Shown here: piece by piece, positions 19,424 through 30,493 of the stretch | How the letters are laid out: every line of letters starts with the position of its first letter | Numbering within the stretch: the stretch's first letter is position 1 | Assembly: GCA_947184155.2 (NCBI GenBank) | Contig: CAMXCT020002743.1 | Location: forward strand, 1 to 64,000 | DNA: 64,000 bases | Reading direction: 5' to 3' | DNA from: Cladocopium goreaui | Taxonomy: Eukaryota; Sar; Dinophyceae; Suessiales; Symbiodiniaceae | Notes under the pieces: model-generated | What the model was told of the DNA's origin: nothing | Databases searched by the model: none | Seen by the model: only the letters and a program-made list of their open reading frames with translations | Translations under genes and position numbers: made by a program

Positions 19424-19778
19424 GCGCTGCCTTTGGCGAAAATGTCATCCTGATGTCAGGTGGACAGGACACCACCGTCCAAGCCAGAGGACTGCTGCCT
19501 ACTCCCCCACCTCATGCGAATCTGTCAGCTTCCGCCCCACGAAAGCAGCAAATCAACTGCATGATTATTTGAATTTATTTGCGGTATCAGAAGAGTCTAA
19601 CTTGATTTCAGGGGGAGTAGCCCTTTTGAAAGTTTTTGAATTCATCCATCAGGAAAAAACATATCTGTCGCTGTGTGCTGTTGTGGCTCCCATGGCAGGA
19701 GATGTCGAGGTGTACGGCTTGAGCGGGCTGCAAACACGCGCCCTGCTGGCCGAACAATACCAGCAGCATCCTGAGTAG
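19424..19778 (+). CDS. last two exons of an unrecognised gene
   Basis: Exon 19424-19482 (after GCGCAG|G) encodes GENVILMSGGQDTTVQ. With a GC donor at 19483 it joins exon 19653-19778 (after CATCAG|G), which encodes EKTYLSLCAVVAPMAGDVEV, then YGLSGLQTRALLAEQYQQ and a TAG stop at 19776-19778. The frame is continuous over the join. I do not recognise the family. Upstream exons, if real, would lie on the far side of the retroelement or have been destroyed by it. Confidence 0.4.
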
Positions 19779-20120
19779 AGTTTGTTTGTGGGTCACTGGT
19801 TGTATGGTTCATGTGTATACTATTTGGTTTGCTGGGGATAATGGTGATGAATGATGTTTACACGTTTTGCTACACATTCACGTATATTTTTTGAATTCTT
19901 GTAAACCCCTTATGGGAACCCCAAACCAACAAACAACCTGCACTCTTACAACCTGCTGATGCTTGCTCCGTGAGGGTGTATGAATCCTACAACCTACTAC
20001 TGGTGAGGGCAACACCGGAAACACGAGGGTGGGACAGACTTTCATTGCATTTCTGTTTCAATGTTCTGTGCTAGATCCTGATGTATCCAACTGGGGCACA
20101 AGGCTGCACGTGCAGTTTGG

Positions 20121-20136
20121 CAATGTTTGGCTCAAG
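20121..20136 (+). other. possible spliced-leader relic
   Basis: CAATGTTTGGCTCAAG matches the 3' end of the dinoflagellate spliced leader (CCATTTTGGCTCAAG) except for one inserted base and one substitution. The last 11 bases TTTGGCTCAAG are exact. It lies 48 bp upstream of the start codon of an intronless gene. Confidence 0.45.
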
Positions 20137-20184
20137 ACATATGGAACAAACACAATGAACTCATTGCTTTGACTGTTTGATTAG

Positions 20185-21360
20185 ATGCTTCAGGTCAGCG
20201 TAACTCTGCCGAGTGGTCGCAGCGAGAGACTTTCGCTTCCAGAGTCCTCCAAAGTAGGGGACCTGAAGATTCTGGCACAGAAATTATTTCAACTGGGCTT
20301 CTTGAGGGTTGTTGCTGCAGGGCGTTTGCTTGATCCTGAAGAGTCTCCGCAAGCTGCAGGAGTTCAGGAGGGAGACCACCTGACAGCCATTGTCGTGCAG
20401 GAAGCAGAGATAGCGGCAACACAAGACGCTTTTGCATTGTGGTGCTGTGGAGGTGACCGAATTGTCACATGGGGCCATCCAATCAATGGTGGCTGCAACT
20501 TTGAGGTGCAAGATCAGCTGAAGGGTGTGCAGCAGGTTCAAGCAACTTCCTGCGCATTCGCCGCAATCCTGGCAGACAAGTCAGTCGTTACTTGGGGTGC
20601 CAAAAAAACATTGCGGAGACAGCTCTGAAGTCCAACATCAGCTCAAAGGTCTCCAGCAGGTGCAAGGAACTTCCGGCGCATTTGTTGCCATCCTGGCGGA
20701 TGGATCAGCTGTGACTTGGGGTGCTGCCTTTGCTGGCGGAGACTCGGAGACAGCTCAGAAATTCAGGATCAGCTCAAAGGCGTAAAGCAGGTTCATGCAA
20801 CTTCGCGCGCATTTGCTGCGATCCTGGATGATGGATCAGTTTTGACTTGGGGTGACCCAACTTGTGGAGGAAACAGCTCTGCGGCCCAGGATCAACTTAC
20901 AGGTGTGCAGAAAATTCACGGAACTTCCGGTGCTTTTGCTGCAATTTTGGCAGATGGAGATGGATTTGTTGTTGCTTGGGGCTTTTCACGTTCTGGTGGT
21001 GGCAGCTCTGAAGTTCAAGATCAGCTTAAAGGTGTGGAGCAGGTGCAAGGAACTTTTCAAGCATTTGCTGCCATCCTGGCGGATGGATCAGTCGTCACTT
21101 GGGGAACTGCGCATGCTGGTGGTGAGAGCTCTGAAGTCCAGAGTCCGTTCAAAGGTGTGCAGCTGGTGCAAGCAACTTCAAACGCTTTTGCTGCCATCCT
21201 GGCGGACGAATCGGTTGTGACTTGGGGCGCGGGAGGGCCATTGGTAAAGATCAGATTGAAGAGTGAACAGCACACAGGGAAGGCTTTTGTGCTCACTAGT
21301 CGGCCCTTCATAGTTACTTGGGCTTGTGAGGCTCGGGGGCATCACAATGTCCAGTTTTAA
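20185..21360 (+). pseudogene. ubiquitin-like domain plus RCC1-like repeat protein, intronless, two indels
   Basis: M20185 is preceded directly by an in-frame TAG. Residues 3-70 are ubiquitin-like (VSVTLPSGRSERLSLPESS, KVGDLKILAQKLF, then AGRLLDPEES). Seven or eight repeats of ~37 residues follow, each with a VTWGxxxxGGxSSxVQDQL core and AFAAILADGS, resembling RCC1/BLIP-II-type beta-propeller blades; such proteins are often annotated HERC2/RCC1-like in Symbiodinium. An A7 run at 20602-20608, where A6 would keep frame, shifts the frame and gives a stop at 20628. An 8-bp duplication at 20738-20751 (GGAGACTCGGAGAC) restores the original frame, which then runs to TAA at 21360. As written the frame is broken, unless these are sequencing errors. 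No introns interrupt 1.2 kb, unlike neighbouring genes. Confidence 0.8.
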
Positions 21361-22028
21361 TCACTTTTAGAATCTTTTAGATGTGTAGACGGGCCACTAG
21401 TCCCAAGCCATTGATTGTTCGTGACAGATTTGTTTGGCCAACTCATCACCCGACCAACAACAGTAAGGGGAGGAGACCGAAATTGATTTGGATATATGAC
21501 CAAAAATCAGGCGATGAATGCCCTAATTACAGGTCCCCGCCATTCCACAGCAGACTTTGGGTTGACGGTGATCAAGACTTCAGTGCGGTAGTGCGTGTCA
21601 AGAAATGGTGCAGTTGAGCTCCAACTCAAAGGAATACATATCACTTAATTAGAGATGAACCTTAGTTAATCTTAGTTGGCCAATGGCCAATATTTTCAGG
21701 ACTATGTTTGAAGCCATTGAAGCCCCAAGTTTAAAGTTTCCAATGCCCACTCTTTGCTGAGGCGCGAACGAGGTCAGACCAGCAGTGCGGTGAATGAGGC
21801 CTTAAGCCCTGCACCCGGCTGGGGCTGAAGGTTTCAGCTGGAAGCAGTGGACAGTTTATCCAGAAATGGTGCTTTCTTGATTGAACAAACGGGGTTGGAA
21901 TCGAGCACCTGGAAATGTTTGGGCTCGAAGGTTCAGTGGTGGATTTCGGGGTGTGAGTGATGCCATCATTTACACTGTATAATTCTTTAAACAATACTCC
22001 ATAGATCTTGATAGATCTTTCTAGCATA
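21361..22028. other. no supported gene
   Basis: Short open frames exist on + (21381-21617) and - (21731-22027), neither with a recognisable motif. The final 100 bp grade into the satellite. Confidence 0.4.
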
Positions 22029-22029
22029 T

Positions 22030-23985
22030 ATATATATATGTATATAGAGTAGTATTATAGTAGTATTATAGTAGTATCATAGTAGTATCATGGTAGTATC
22101 ATGGTAGCATTATAGTAGTATTATAGTAGTAAGTAGCATTATAGTAGTATTATAGTAGTATTATAGTACTATTATAGTAGTAGTAGTATCATAGTAGTAT
22201 CATGGTAGTATCATGGTAGTATTATAGTAGTATTATAGTAGTATCATAGTAGTATCATGGTAGTATCATGGTAGTATTATAGTAGTATTATAGTAGTATT
22301 ATAGTAGTATCATAGTAGTAAGTAGTATTATAGTAGTATTATAGTAGTATTATAGTAGTATTAAGGTAGCATTATTGTAGTATTATAGCATGGTAGTATT
22401 ATAGTAGTATTATAGTAGTATTATAGTAGTATCATAGTAGTATCATGGTAGTATTCTGGTAGTATTATAGTAGTATCATAGTAGTATCATGGTAGTATCA
22501 TGGTAGTATTATAGTAGTATTATAGTAGTATTATAGTAGTATCATAGTAGTATCATGGTAGTATCATGGTAGTATTATAGTAGTATCATAGTAGTATCAT
22601 GGTAGTATTATAGTAGTATCATAGTAGTATCATGGTAGTATCATGGTAGTATCATAGTAGTATTATAGTAGTATCATGGTAGTATCATGGTAGTATTATA
22701 GTAGTATTATAGTAGTATTATAGTAGTATCATAGTAGTATTATAGTAGTATCATGGTAGTATCATGGTAGTATTATAGTAGTATCATGGTAGTATCATGG
22801 TAGTATTATAGTAGTATCATGGTAGTATCATGGTAGTATTATAGTAGTATTATAGTAGTATCATGGTAGTATCATGGTAGTATTATAGTAGTATCATAGT
22901 AGTATCATGGTAGTATTATAGTAGTATCATAGTAGTATCATGGTAGTATCATGGTAGTATCATAGTAGTATTATAGTAGTATCATGGTAGTATCATGGTA
23001 GTATCATGGTAGTATCATGGTAGTATTATAGTAGTATCATGGTAGTATCATGGTAGTATCATGGTAGTATTATAGTAGTATTATAGTAGTATCATGGTAG
23101 TATCATGGTAGTATTATGGTAGTATCATGGTAGTATTATAGTAGTATCATAGTAGTATTATAGTAGTATCATGGTAGTATCATGGTAGTATTATAGTAGT
23201 ATCATGGTAGTATCATGGTAGTATCATAGTAGTATTATAGTAGTATCATGGTAGTATTATAGTAGTATTATAGTAGTATTATAGTAGTATTATAGTAGTA
23301 TTATAGTAGTATCATAGTAGTATTATAGTAGTATCATGGTTGTATCATGGTAGTATTATAGTAGTATCATGGTAGTATCATGGTAGTATTATAGTAGTAT
23401 CATGGTAGTATCATGGTAGTATTATAGTAGTATTATAGTAGTATTATAGTAGTATCATAGTAGTATTATAGTAGTATCATGGTAGTATCATGGTAGTATT
23501 ATAGTAGTATCATGGTAGTATCATGGTAGTATCATAGTAGTATTATAGTAGTATCATGGTAGTATCATGGTAGTATTATAGTAGTATTATAGTAGTATTG
23601 TAGTAGTATTATAGTAGTATCATAGTAGTATTATAGTAGTATCATGGTAGTATCATGGTAGTATTATAGTAGTATCATGGTAGTATCATGGTAGTATTAT
23701 AGTAGTATCATGGTAGTATCATGGTAGTATTATAGTAGTATTATAGTAGTATTATAGTAGTATCATAGTAGTATTATAGTAGTATCATGGTAGTATCATG
23801 GTAGTATTATAGTAGTATCATGGTAGTATCATGGTAGTATTATAGTAGTATCATGGTAGTATCATGGTAGTATCATGGTAGTATTATAGTAGTATTATAG
23901 TAGTATCATGGTAGTAGCATGGTAGTATTATGGTAGTATCATGGTAGTATTATAGTAGTATCATAGTAGTATCATCGTAGCATAG
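22030..23985. repeat. ~2-kb TAGTAGTAT(T/C)AT satellite
   Basis: A 12-bp core, TAGTAGTATTA or TAGTATCATGG, is iterated about 160 times. Units TATTATAG, TATCATAG and TATCATGG alternate in short higher-order patterns, for example two TATCATGG, one TATTATAG, and a block of about 220 bp that recurs near 23160, 23460 and 23640. It contains frequent stops in forward frames and no genes. Confidence 0.97.
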
Positions 23986-25273
23986 TTGCACATAGTCATC
24001 GTTTGTTCCAAATGATATGCCATGGCTGTTTTGCGGAACACTTGTGACCAATCGAAGCACGGAGCGGAGCAGCCAAGGTTCAGAGTCCTGTTGGCTTCTC
24101 CGAAAGCTCACACCATACCAGGTGAGCTCCGGGTGTCAAAATCCGAAAGGATATTTTATGACAGATACCGATGATCTACCGATATGATATTACGATATAT
24201 TACGATAATTTATATAACAAAATAGTATACCGTATGTATGTGTATGTATGAATTTAACGAGACTTTGTAATATACTTTATTATGGTATGGCTTGATCATG
24301 TTGACTCATGTTCAGCAGTTCTTGCAATGTGTTCCACTATCAGGTTTGAAGGAGGAACAGGGTCTACTGTACTGTAACACACTGAAGCTGGGATCTTTTC
24401 CGTGTCAACGATGCCAATCACCTTTCCTGGCAGATGCAATGCCTCTTTGACAAAGCCGGGGGGACCAAGATTGACGGGCAGCTACCAACAGGTTGCGAGC
24501 ACATTCTGGATTGTTGACCTCTTTGGTTCATTAGGATGCATCAAGAGAGGAATGCTAGGTGTTTCCCAGGGGTGACCGCCCTCTCACTAACTCCTGACAG
24601 GTTTGAGTTGGGTTGATGACCTCTTCCCATGTCTAAGGTCAATGTCCAGACCCATGAGGATGGTGCCGAGATCCTCAGTGCTGGACCCAAGGAGCCCTTA
24701 GAGCCAGGATCGTGCAGCTATCTGCTGTTGGCACATGGATTTTTCAGGAAGGCCCCAGCATGCCCCAGCAGATTTTGCGACCCAGGAGCATCAGGATCTA
24801 CACATCGTGCTTCAGGGCCAGGCAGGATGTTGCTCACCTGCCACTTGCATTTTCCAGACCTAGCGTGACATAACCAAATCTGCCAAGCTCGTTGCATCCA
24901 AGCCTCCAAAAATGATATCTTCGCGTGGTTTTGTTTTACTTCATGTTAAATTTATAGACATCTTCCTGAGATCATTGCTGCCATGGCCGATTCGGGCTCC
25001 AGATCTTTTGTGAAGTGAGCCACCAGGTTTCAGGATCCAGCTAGACTTGAAGATACTTGAAGCGATGAACGATTATCCTTTTTAATCCATGATGGTTGGC
25101 ATATTGGCCGGGGAACCCCATCGAACAACCAATCGGCCAATGGTAGCAAAAGGATGCAAATGATATGCCCTTGTATTCTTCGCAAAATGGGACATCATTG
25201 AACCAGTGTAGAGGGTAGCGAGCACATCCTTGCAAAGCTTCAAGGAATTCAGGGTCCTAATGGCCCCTGAGCC
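23986..25273 (+). other. intergenic or intronic sequence with one weak exon candidate
   Basis: At about 24397-24485 a frame encodes NDANHLSWQMQCLFDKAGGT and KIDGQ, which looks exon-like. It may belong to a gene upstream of the HIT protein, but no joins were resolved. The remainder, including 24629-24868, has open frames without family resemblance. Confidence 0.25.
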
Positions 25274-25972
25274 ATGGCATTGCAGCCTTGGCGTGTCCGA
25301 GCTGCAACCCGTTTTATCCAACACGTGAGATGGCACATGCACTCGGCAAAGCTGCAAAAATTCTTCACCAACAAAACCCACAAGAAGTACTGCTCCTGCG
25401 GAAAGCCCAGCGCATTACTCCTGGAACAGTGCAGTTACTGTGGTGCCTCCTTAAATGATCAACACATCGCTCCTATGAAGCGAGATCCATTGCTGGCAGC
25501 TGTCCTGGGTGAAAACACAGAGTTTCAAGAGATGCATCGATCCTTCCAGCTTTTGGTGTTGAAGAATCGCTACCCCGTGGGCGACCAACACCTGCTGGTG
25601 CTGCCCAAAAGTACCTTCTATGACATCCGACAGCTCCGCAAGAGAGACGCCGCGCTGTTGGAGAAGATGTATCAAAAGGGCTTGGAGTGTTTGAAAGTTG
25701 AGCCTGGTACACCCGTGGCATGCGGCTTTTCATATCCCTCAGACTACAATCACTTGCATTTGCACATGGTTACGCCACCCTTCAGTTCCGTGGAGCTCTT
25801 CCAACGTCACGTCTTCTATCCATTGCCCGAGCTTCAGCTGCAGTTGCAGCGCAAGGGTCTGGTGCGTCCACACCCCGTGCTGGACATCGAGGCGGAGGAG
25901 GTGCAACGTCAGTGGATTGAACAGATGGACAGCTGGGCACGGAGAAACATATCGAAAACTGGGAACATTTAG
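25274..25972 (+). CDS. HIT-family protein with N-terminal zinc ribbon
   Basis: The single open frame has 232 residues. Residues 40-56 carry CSC and CSYC (C40, C42, C53, C56), a small zinc-ribbon-like pair. Residues 90-130 (FQLLVLKNRYPVGDQHLLVL) match the beta strands of the HIT fold. NHLHLHMV (His160, 162, 164) is the histidine triad used by HIT nucleotide hydrolases and transferases; the middle His is expected to attack the alpha-phosphate. The substrate cannot be named from sequence. The stretch just before M1 (GCCATTGCAG-like) resembles an acceptor, so upstream exons are possible. The C-terminal RNISKTGNI end may also be intron read-through. No mitochondrial or secretory signal is clear. 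Confidence 0.75.
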   Translation: MALQPWRVRAATRFIQHVRWHMHSAKLQKFFTNKTHKKYCSCGKPSALLLEQCSYCGASLNDQHIAPMKRDPLLAAVLGENTEFQEMHRSFQLLVLKNRYPVGDQHLLVLPKSTFYDIRQLRKRDAALLEKMYQKGLECLKVEPGTPVACGFSYPSDYNHLHLHMVTPPFSSVELFQRHVFYPLPELQLQLQRKGLVRPHPVLDIEAEEVQRQWIEQMDSWARRNISKTGNI

Positions 25973-28558
25973 AGATATTTAGAGGGTATATTTAGAGGGT
26001 ATACAGGCATACAGGTTTAGGCTTCAAACTATGGTTTACCCTTACAATCCATTACATCTACTGGGGTAACCAGGGGTTCCGGCATGTGTCGAGCCGCCGT
26101 GGAATTCCGGGTGAACAAAGGCAAGGAGGTCGAGTCCTCACGTTGTTCAGCCATGGACGAGCTAGAAAGGAGATGAAAGGAGGGCATGGGATGGCTGATG
26201 GTGGCTGTTTCTTGATTCCCGGGGATTCTAGATGGAACCGACACAATCGAGCGATGGCGAAAACAGGAGCATCTCACAGTTGCTGGTTGCAATCTTGGCT
26301 TAAATCCCGATCGACGTGAAACGCCCAACTTATCAACTTTTTGTCCCCTTGATGGGCTTGAAATGGCTTGAATGAAATCCCCGATTCTTGTTCTGCAAAT
26401 TCCCCAATTCTTGCCGATTTGACCTTCAATTTGACGTATCGCAACAGTATCCGAAAATTGCAGGTCAAAGCCCCAATTTGAATTGATGATTTCCATATGA
26501 TTTCCCGTTTCAAATGGGCTTCTGCTGAAATCGTTCCACAGATGCCAGGTATCACTGGTGGATCCTCGAGGTGCCCAGTGACATGGGAAAGATCCGAAAA
26601 TCTATTGGTTTCATGGATTTTTTCATGGGAACACATGGAAAATATGGAAACTATCAAGCTTGGATGATTTTCCGGAAATCTTGAGGGCGCACCTGGTTTT
26701 TGGACACGCATTTCTTTGTTTTGTCGATTGGATGTGTTTGGATGCACCAGTTGCTGGCAACAGCTTGGTTTCGCGCGAACTTTTTGAAGGATAAATGTGT
26801 GCGAACAACACATGCATGGGAATCAATTAATAATGTCCATATTTTTCCAAATTTCAGTGGCACCACCATCATGAGGGTGCATACAAGGTGTAGGACTTGA
26901 ACTTCCCAACTGGCCAAGAATGTGGTGAACACACCGCACGAAGTACTAGAGACAAACATCCACGGCTAAGGGTTCTGGGTCATCTTACGGCCTCTCCAGC
27001 CATCCCTGAGGTGGGGAAGAGATCGCTTTGGTCGAGCGTAAGGGCATCTCAGATATCTCAGATTGGAAGGTGGCATGTTCAGCTCCTTTTCCTGCTCAGC
27101 TGGATCAAGAAATTGGGTAATTGCACCCATACTTTGGACCCTCTGCCCACATTTGGCAGAGTGACACTGCACTCCCCACCAGTGGCAGCGTCATGCTATG
27201 TCATGCTTCTGTTGTGTCATGTGAGGCATGGGCGTCATGGGCTATACCGGAGTCTTGTACAAGGACGCTTTCCACAGCTCATTTATATGATTCATGACGC
27301 GTATGACGTGCCGAACTCTTTTCATCGGACAATCCACAAACCCTGGCCAATGGGCGCAGAAACGCGTGAAGTAATTACACTGATTACATTGTCTGCGTAA
27401 TTCTGTGCCATTTAAAGATGCAGCCTGTCTAAATTCATGTGCAGAGGTGTGGGCCCCCAATGCGCAGCGGGGCAGCGGGGCCATCATTGCGGGTTTTCCC
27501 TCTTGAGCCGTTATGCCTAGCAAGTTGCTAGATCATGCCACATTTTCACAAGTAAGCCAAGTGTTGACCATTTTTCAGGCTGATGCTTGCAAGAATCTGT
27601 ATCACCTTAAATCTTAATTTTGGTTCCCTCGAATTCTGTCATTTCTGGTGAAGCCCCTGTGTTCGTCTAGAATCTAGAACTCCATTCTGAATCATTCCTG
27701 CTGAATTGTAATTGAGTTGTTCATTTTTTGTGACCATTTTGGGTCACCATCAACGTTTCCGCCAGGAAGAGACCTTCAAGGCGATCGCCAGAGGATCTGC
27801 TCGAAGCCGAGGGGCGTTTTAGGTGACTCAGGTGACCAACAAAAACCGACCAAGATGGGGATGAAGCACATTTGGAGCAGCGACTCAAAATGCAACCAAC
27901 ATCAACCAACTGGGGCATGTGCCACCTGCCAGTTGGTTTACCCAACCGGAGAACATCCAATAATTAAGAAGGGAAAGATGGCGAGTACCAAAAAGTTAAT
28001 GGATTTCACATGATCTCACCACCGCAATTAGGGTATGGATCGAGGTATGATCGAGGCTATCAGGAGCGCTAAGCCGGCAGATTGACAGAATTTGACAGAT
28101 CTTTTGGTGGTGTATAGTGGTGTTATCCGAAGTTTGGGCTATTCTACATCGACACACCATTATCGAAATTTGCCCGAAAAGCGAAAGGTCCTCTTGCGGA
28201 TGGCAGCCAGGCTACTGCCAGGCTGCTAGTTGATATTTTCTTTGGCCAAAGAGTTAAATGAGACCGAGGTCCAGACGCTAGTCTTGAGCAGCACACTGTT
28301 GCAAGAAATGTCACCACCTCAGAGCGGTCAAGTGCCGCTGTTGATGGGCCCCGGAAATCCAATCTAAAACATCGTAAAACATGAAAGTCTCAAAGGGGCA
28401 CTTTTCCCATCTTTTCCCTCCGCGAGACACCTTCCATCCACCTTTTGCATCCCTTTGCCGCTTCCGTGTTTGATTTCGGGGGAATACCATGCTTAGTCGC
28501 CAGTTGCTGGATGCCTCGGACCTCGAATATCCTCGAATTGGGATCCCTTGGGTCGCAG
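25973..28558. other. no supported complete gene; few exon-like islands
   Basis: Exon-like islands occur at about 26090-26174 (CRAAVEFRVNKGKEVESSRC on +) and 27773-27820 (EETFKAIARGSARSRG after CCGCCAG|G). Neither joins clearly to anything. The rest is unremarkable sequence with chance open frames on both strands. Confidence 0.25.
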
Positions 28559-30493
28559 GTTTGGCAATGCTTTGGAAGAAACCATCATCCGATCGCGGAT
28601 CCTCACCAGCATCAGGCAACAGGAGGACTGGACCCACTTGCCACTTGAGCATCTCAAACGCAGATTTGATTTGCGAACATTTCCTGAAACAACTATTTAT
28701 ATCATTTTATATCTATATTATATTTTCTATGTTCCACCATTGGTTTCTGGTGTCATAGAACGATGTTGTGAATCATCTGAATAGGTTTCGGGGTCCTACA
28801 GGAGCTTCAGCACCTGCGCATGGACCAACTGGATGGACTGGCCAGTCTCTATGAGGCCCAGGGAGGATGGCCCTGCTCCCACCCCATTGGATTGGTGGAG
28901 AATTCAATGAAGTTATGACTTATGACATCTTATGACCTGTAAATTCATAATTATAAAATATTATAAATTTAATTATTATTATATATATATATAATAAAAA
29001 TTACTGTAATTATATATACACAATTATACACAAATATTTTATTATCGATACATATGCAAGTGAGTGTATTTGTGTGTGGGGGGGGTTATCACAAGATCGT
29101 CATTCTTGGGCAACCCACTAAATCATAGCCCAGTTATGACCTGGCTGCTGGTTTGGTGCTTCCGATTTTGCCTCGCTGGCTCCATGCTTTGGGGCTGATG
29201 ATCTGAGGGGAATGGGGGCCACAGAACAGAATTGGTATTCCGTCTGACCCCTTGCGGAAAAAAGATCAGAATATGGCGGAGGATGCTGCTATCTGCTTCT
29301 AAACCCCCCTGCTGAATAGGTGACTTACTTATACATATACAATCATATTATATACATACATGCATATATATAATATATATATATATAATGGAAACGTCTT
29401 GTTGGGTTTGCATGGCCACCAGAAGGTTCCCAGGATTAGGCTCTCCACATTCCCTGTTGCAGTCGATCATCCTGAAGCCTGGAGAAGTGCATGAGCGGTT
29501 CAGTTCTGAGAGGTTTATCAAACGGGATCCAGTGATCCAGTCCTGTCCACTCCGTTCCAGCACAAAGTCTCCCATCGGCATCACAGGGGCAACAGACATG
29601 CAAAGAGCCTTGTGCCACGGTGTACACACACATTATATATATATATATATTATATATTATATATATATATATTATATATATATATATTATATATATATAT
29701 TATATTATATATAATAATATACATATGCACATATTTGGTTCTATACGCATATTGCGTGTTTATGCACATATCAGCAACCGCTGTATTTGCGCACATGTGA
29801 GGTCGTGTTCAGGTGGAAGTGCCGCCAGAATTGTATAAGCTCAAAGCAAGGTGGGAACGCCTCAGCGAGTTAGGCAAAACAATGAGAAGCACAAGGACAA
29901 CCAAGATACCCAAGTGCGGCGTTGGAAGCAAGGTCAGTGATCAACGTGCGTAGGGGAAAAACACGGGGGTAGGGGTAGGGCCATCTTGACTTTCGAGGAA
30001 ACTCAAATAACTTCCATTGCACACACACACAGAATAGAGAATTACACATATATACAAGAATGTATAATATAACAATTGTTATATCTCTGTGTGTGTGTTT
30101 GTGCGTGCCTTCCTGACTTCCCCCCCATTTCAACATATCGGACTTCTCCAGCCAGTGGTGGCTTGAAGTAGCGGTCGCTAAGGCCAGCTTTCCGACTGGG
30201 CTTCATCTTGCAAGGGCAAGCAGAGGCTCAAAATGCAAAGATCAGGGCCTCTACAAATATTTCAACATACAAGCGATGCGCTGCCACCAATCTCCTTTGT
30301 GGGAAAAAGTGGGGCTTAGATTTGTGCAGCTGGAATCTGAAGGTCTGAAGGGTGTCTGAAGTGGTTCAAGGGGAAAGCCGGAAACTTTGTCTTGAGATGA
30401 TAAAAACCCATGGGGGTCCCCCTTTCCATTTCCATGAAACTCAGCAAAATTTTGTGGGATCTGGAGGCCACCTTGATCAACAAGGAGGGGCTG
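28559..30493 (+). CDS. coiled-coil-like protein fragment, four exons
   Basis: Frame-consistent exons are 28559-28622 (FGNALEETIIRSRILTSIRQ), 28802-28855 (ELQHLRMDQLDGLASLYE), 29813-29868 (VEVPPELYKLKARWERLS) and 30445-30493 (KILWDLEATLINKEGL). Donors are GA (28623), GC (28856) and GT (29869, 30494). Acceptors are AG|G except the last (AG|C). The joined chain is rich in Leu, Glu, Arg and Gln with heptad-like spacing and no gaps, so an alpha-helical coiled coil is likely. It may be the N-terminal part of the kinase gene starting at 32472, or a separate gene. No family is recognised. Confidence 0.4.
28930..29060. repeat. AT-rich tract in intron
   Basis: TATATATA and AATTATTATTA runs lie between exons 28802-28855 and 29813-29868. 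A similar (TA)n block lies at 29630-29725 and a shorter one at 29340-29390. Confidence 0.8.
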
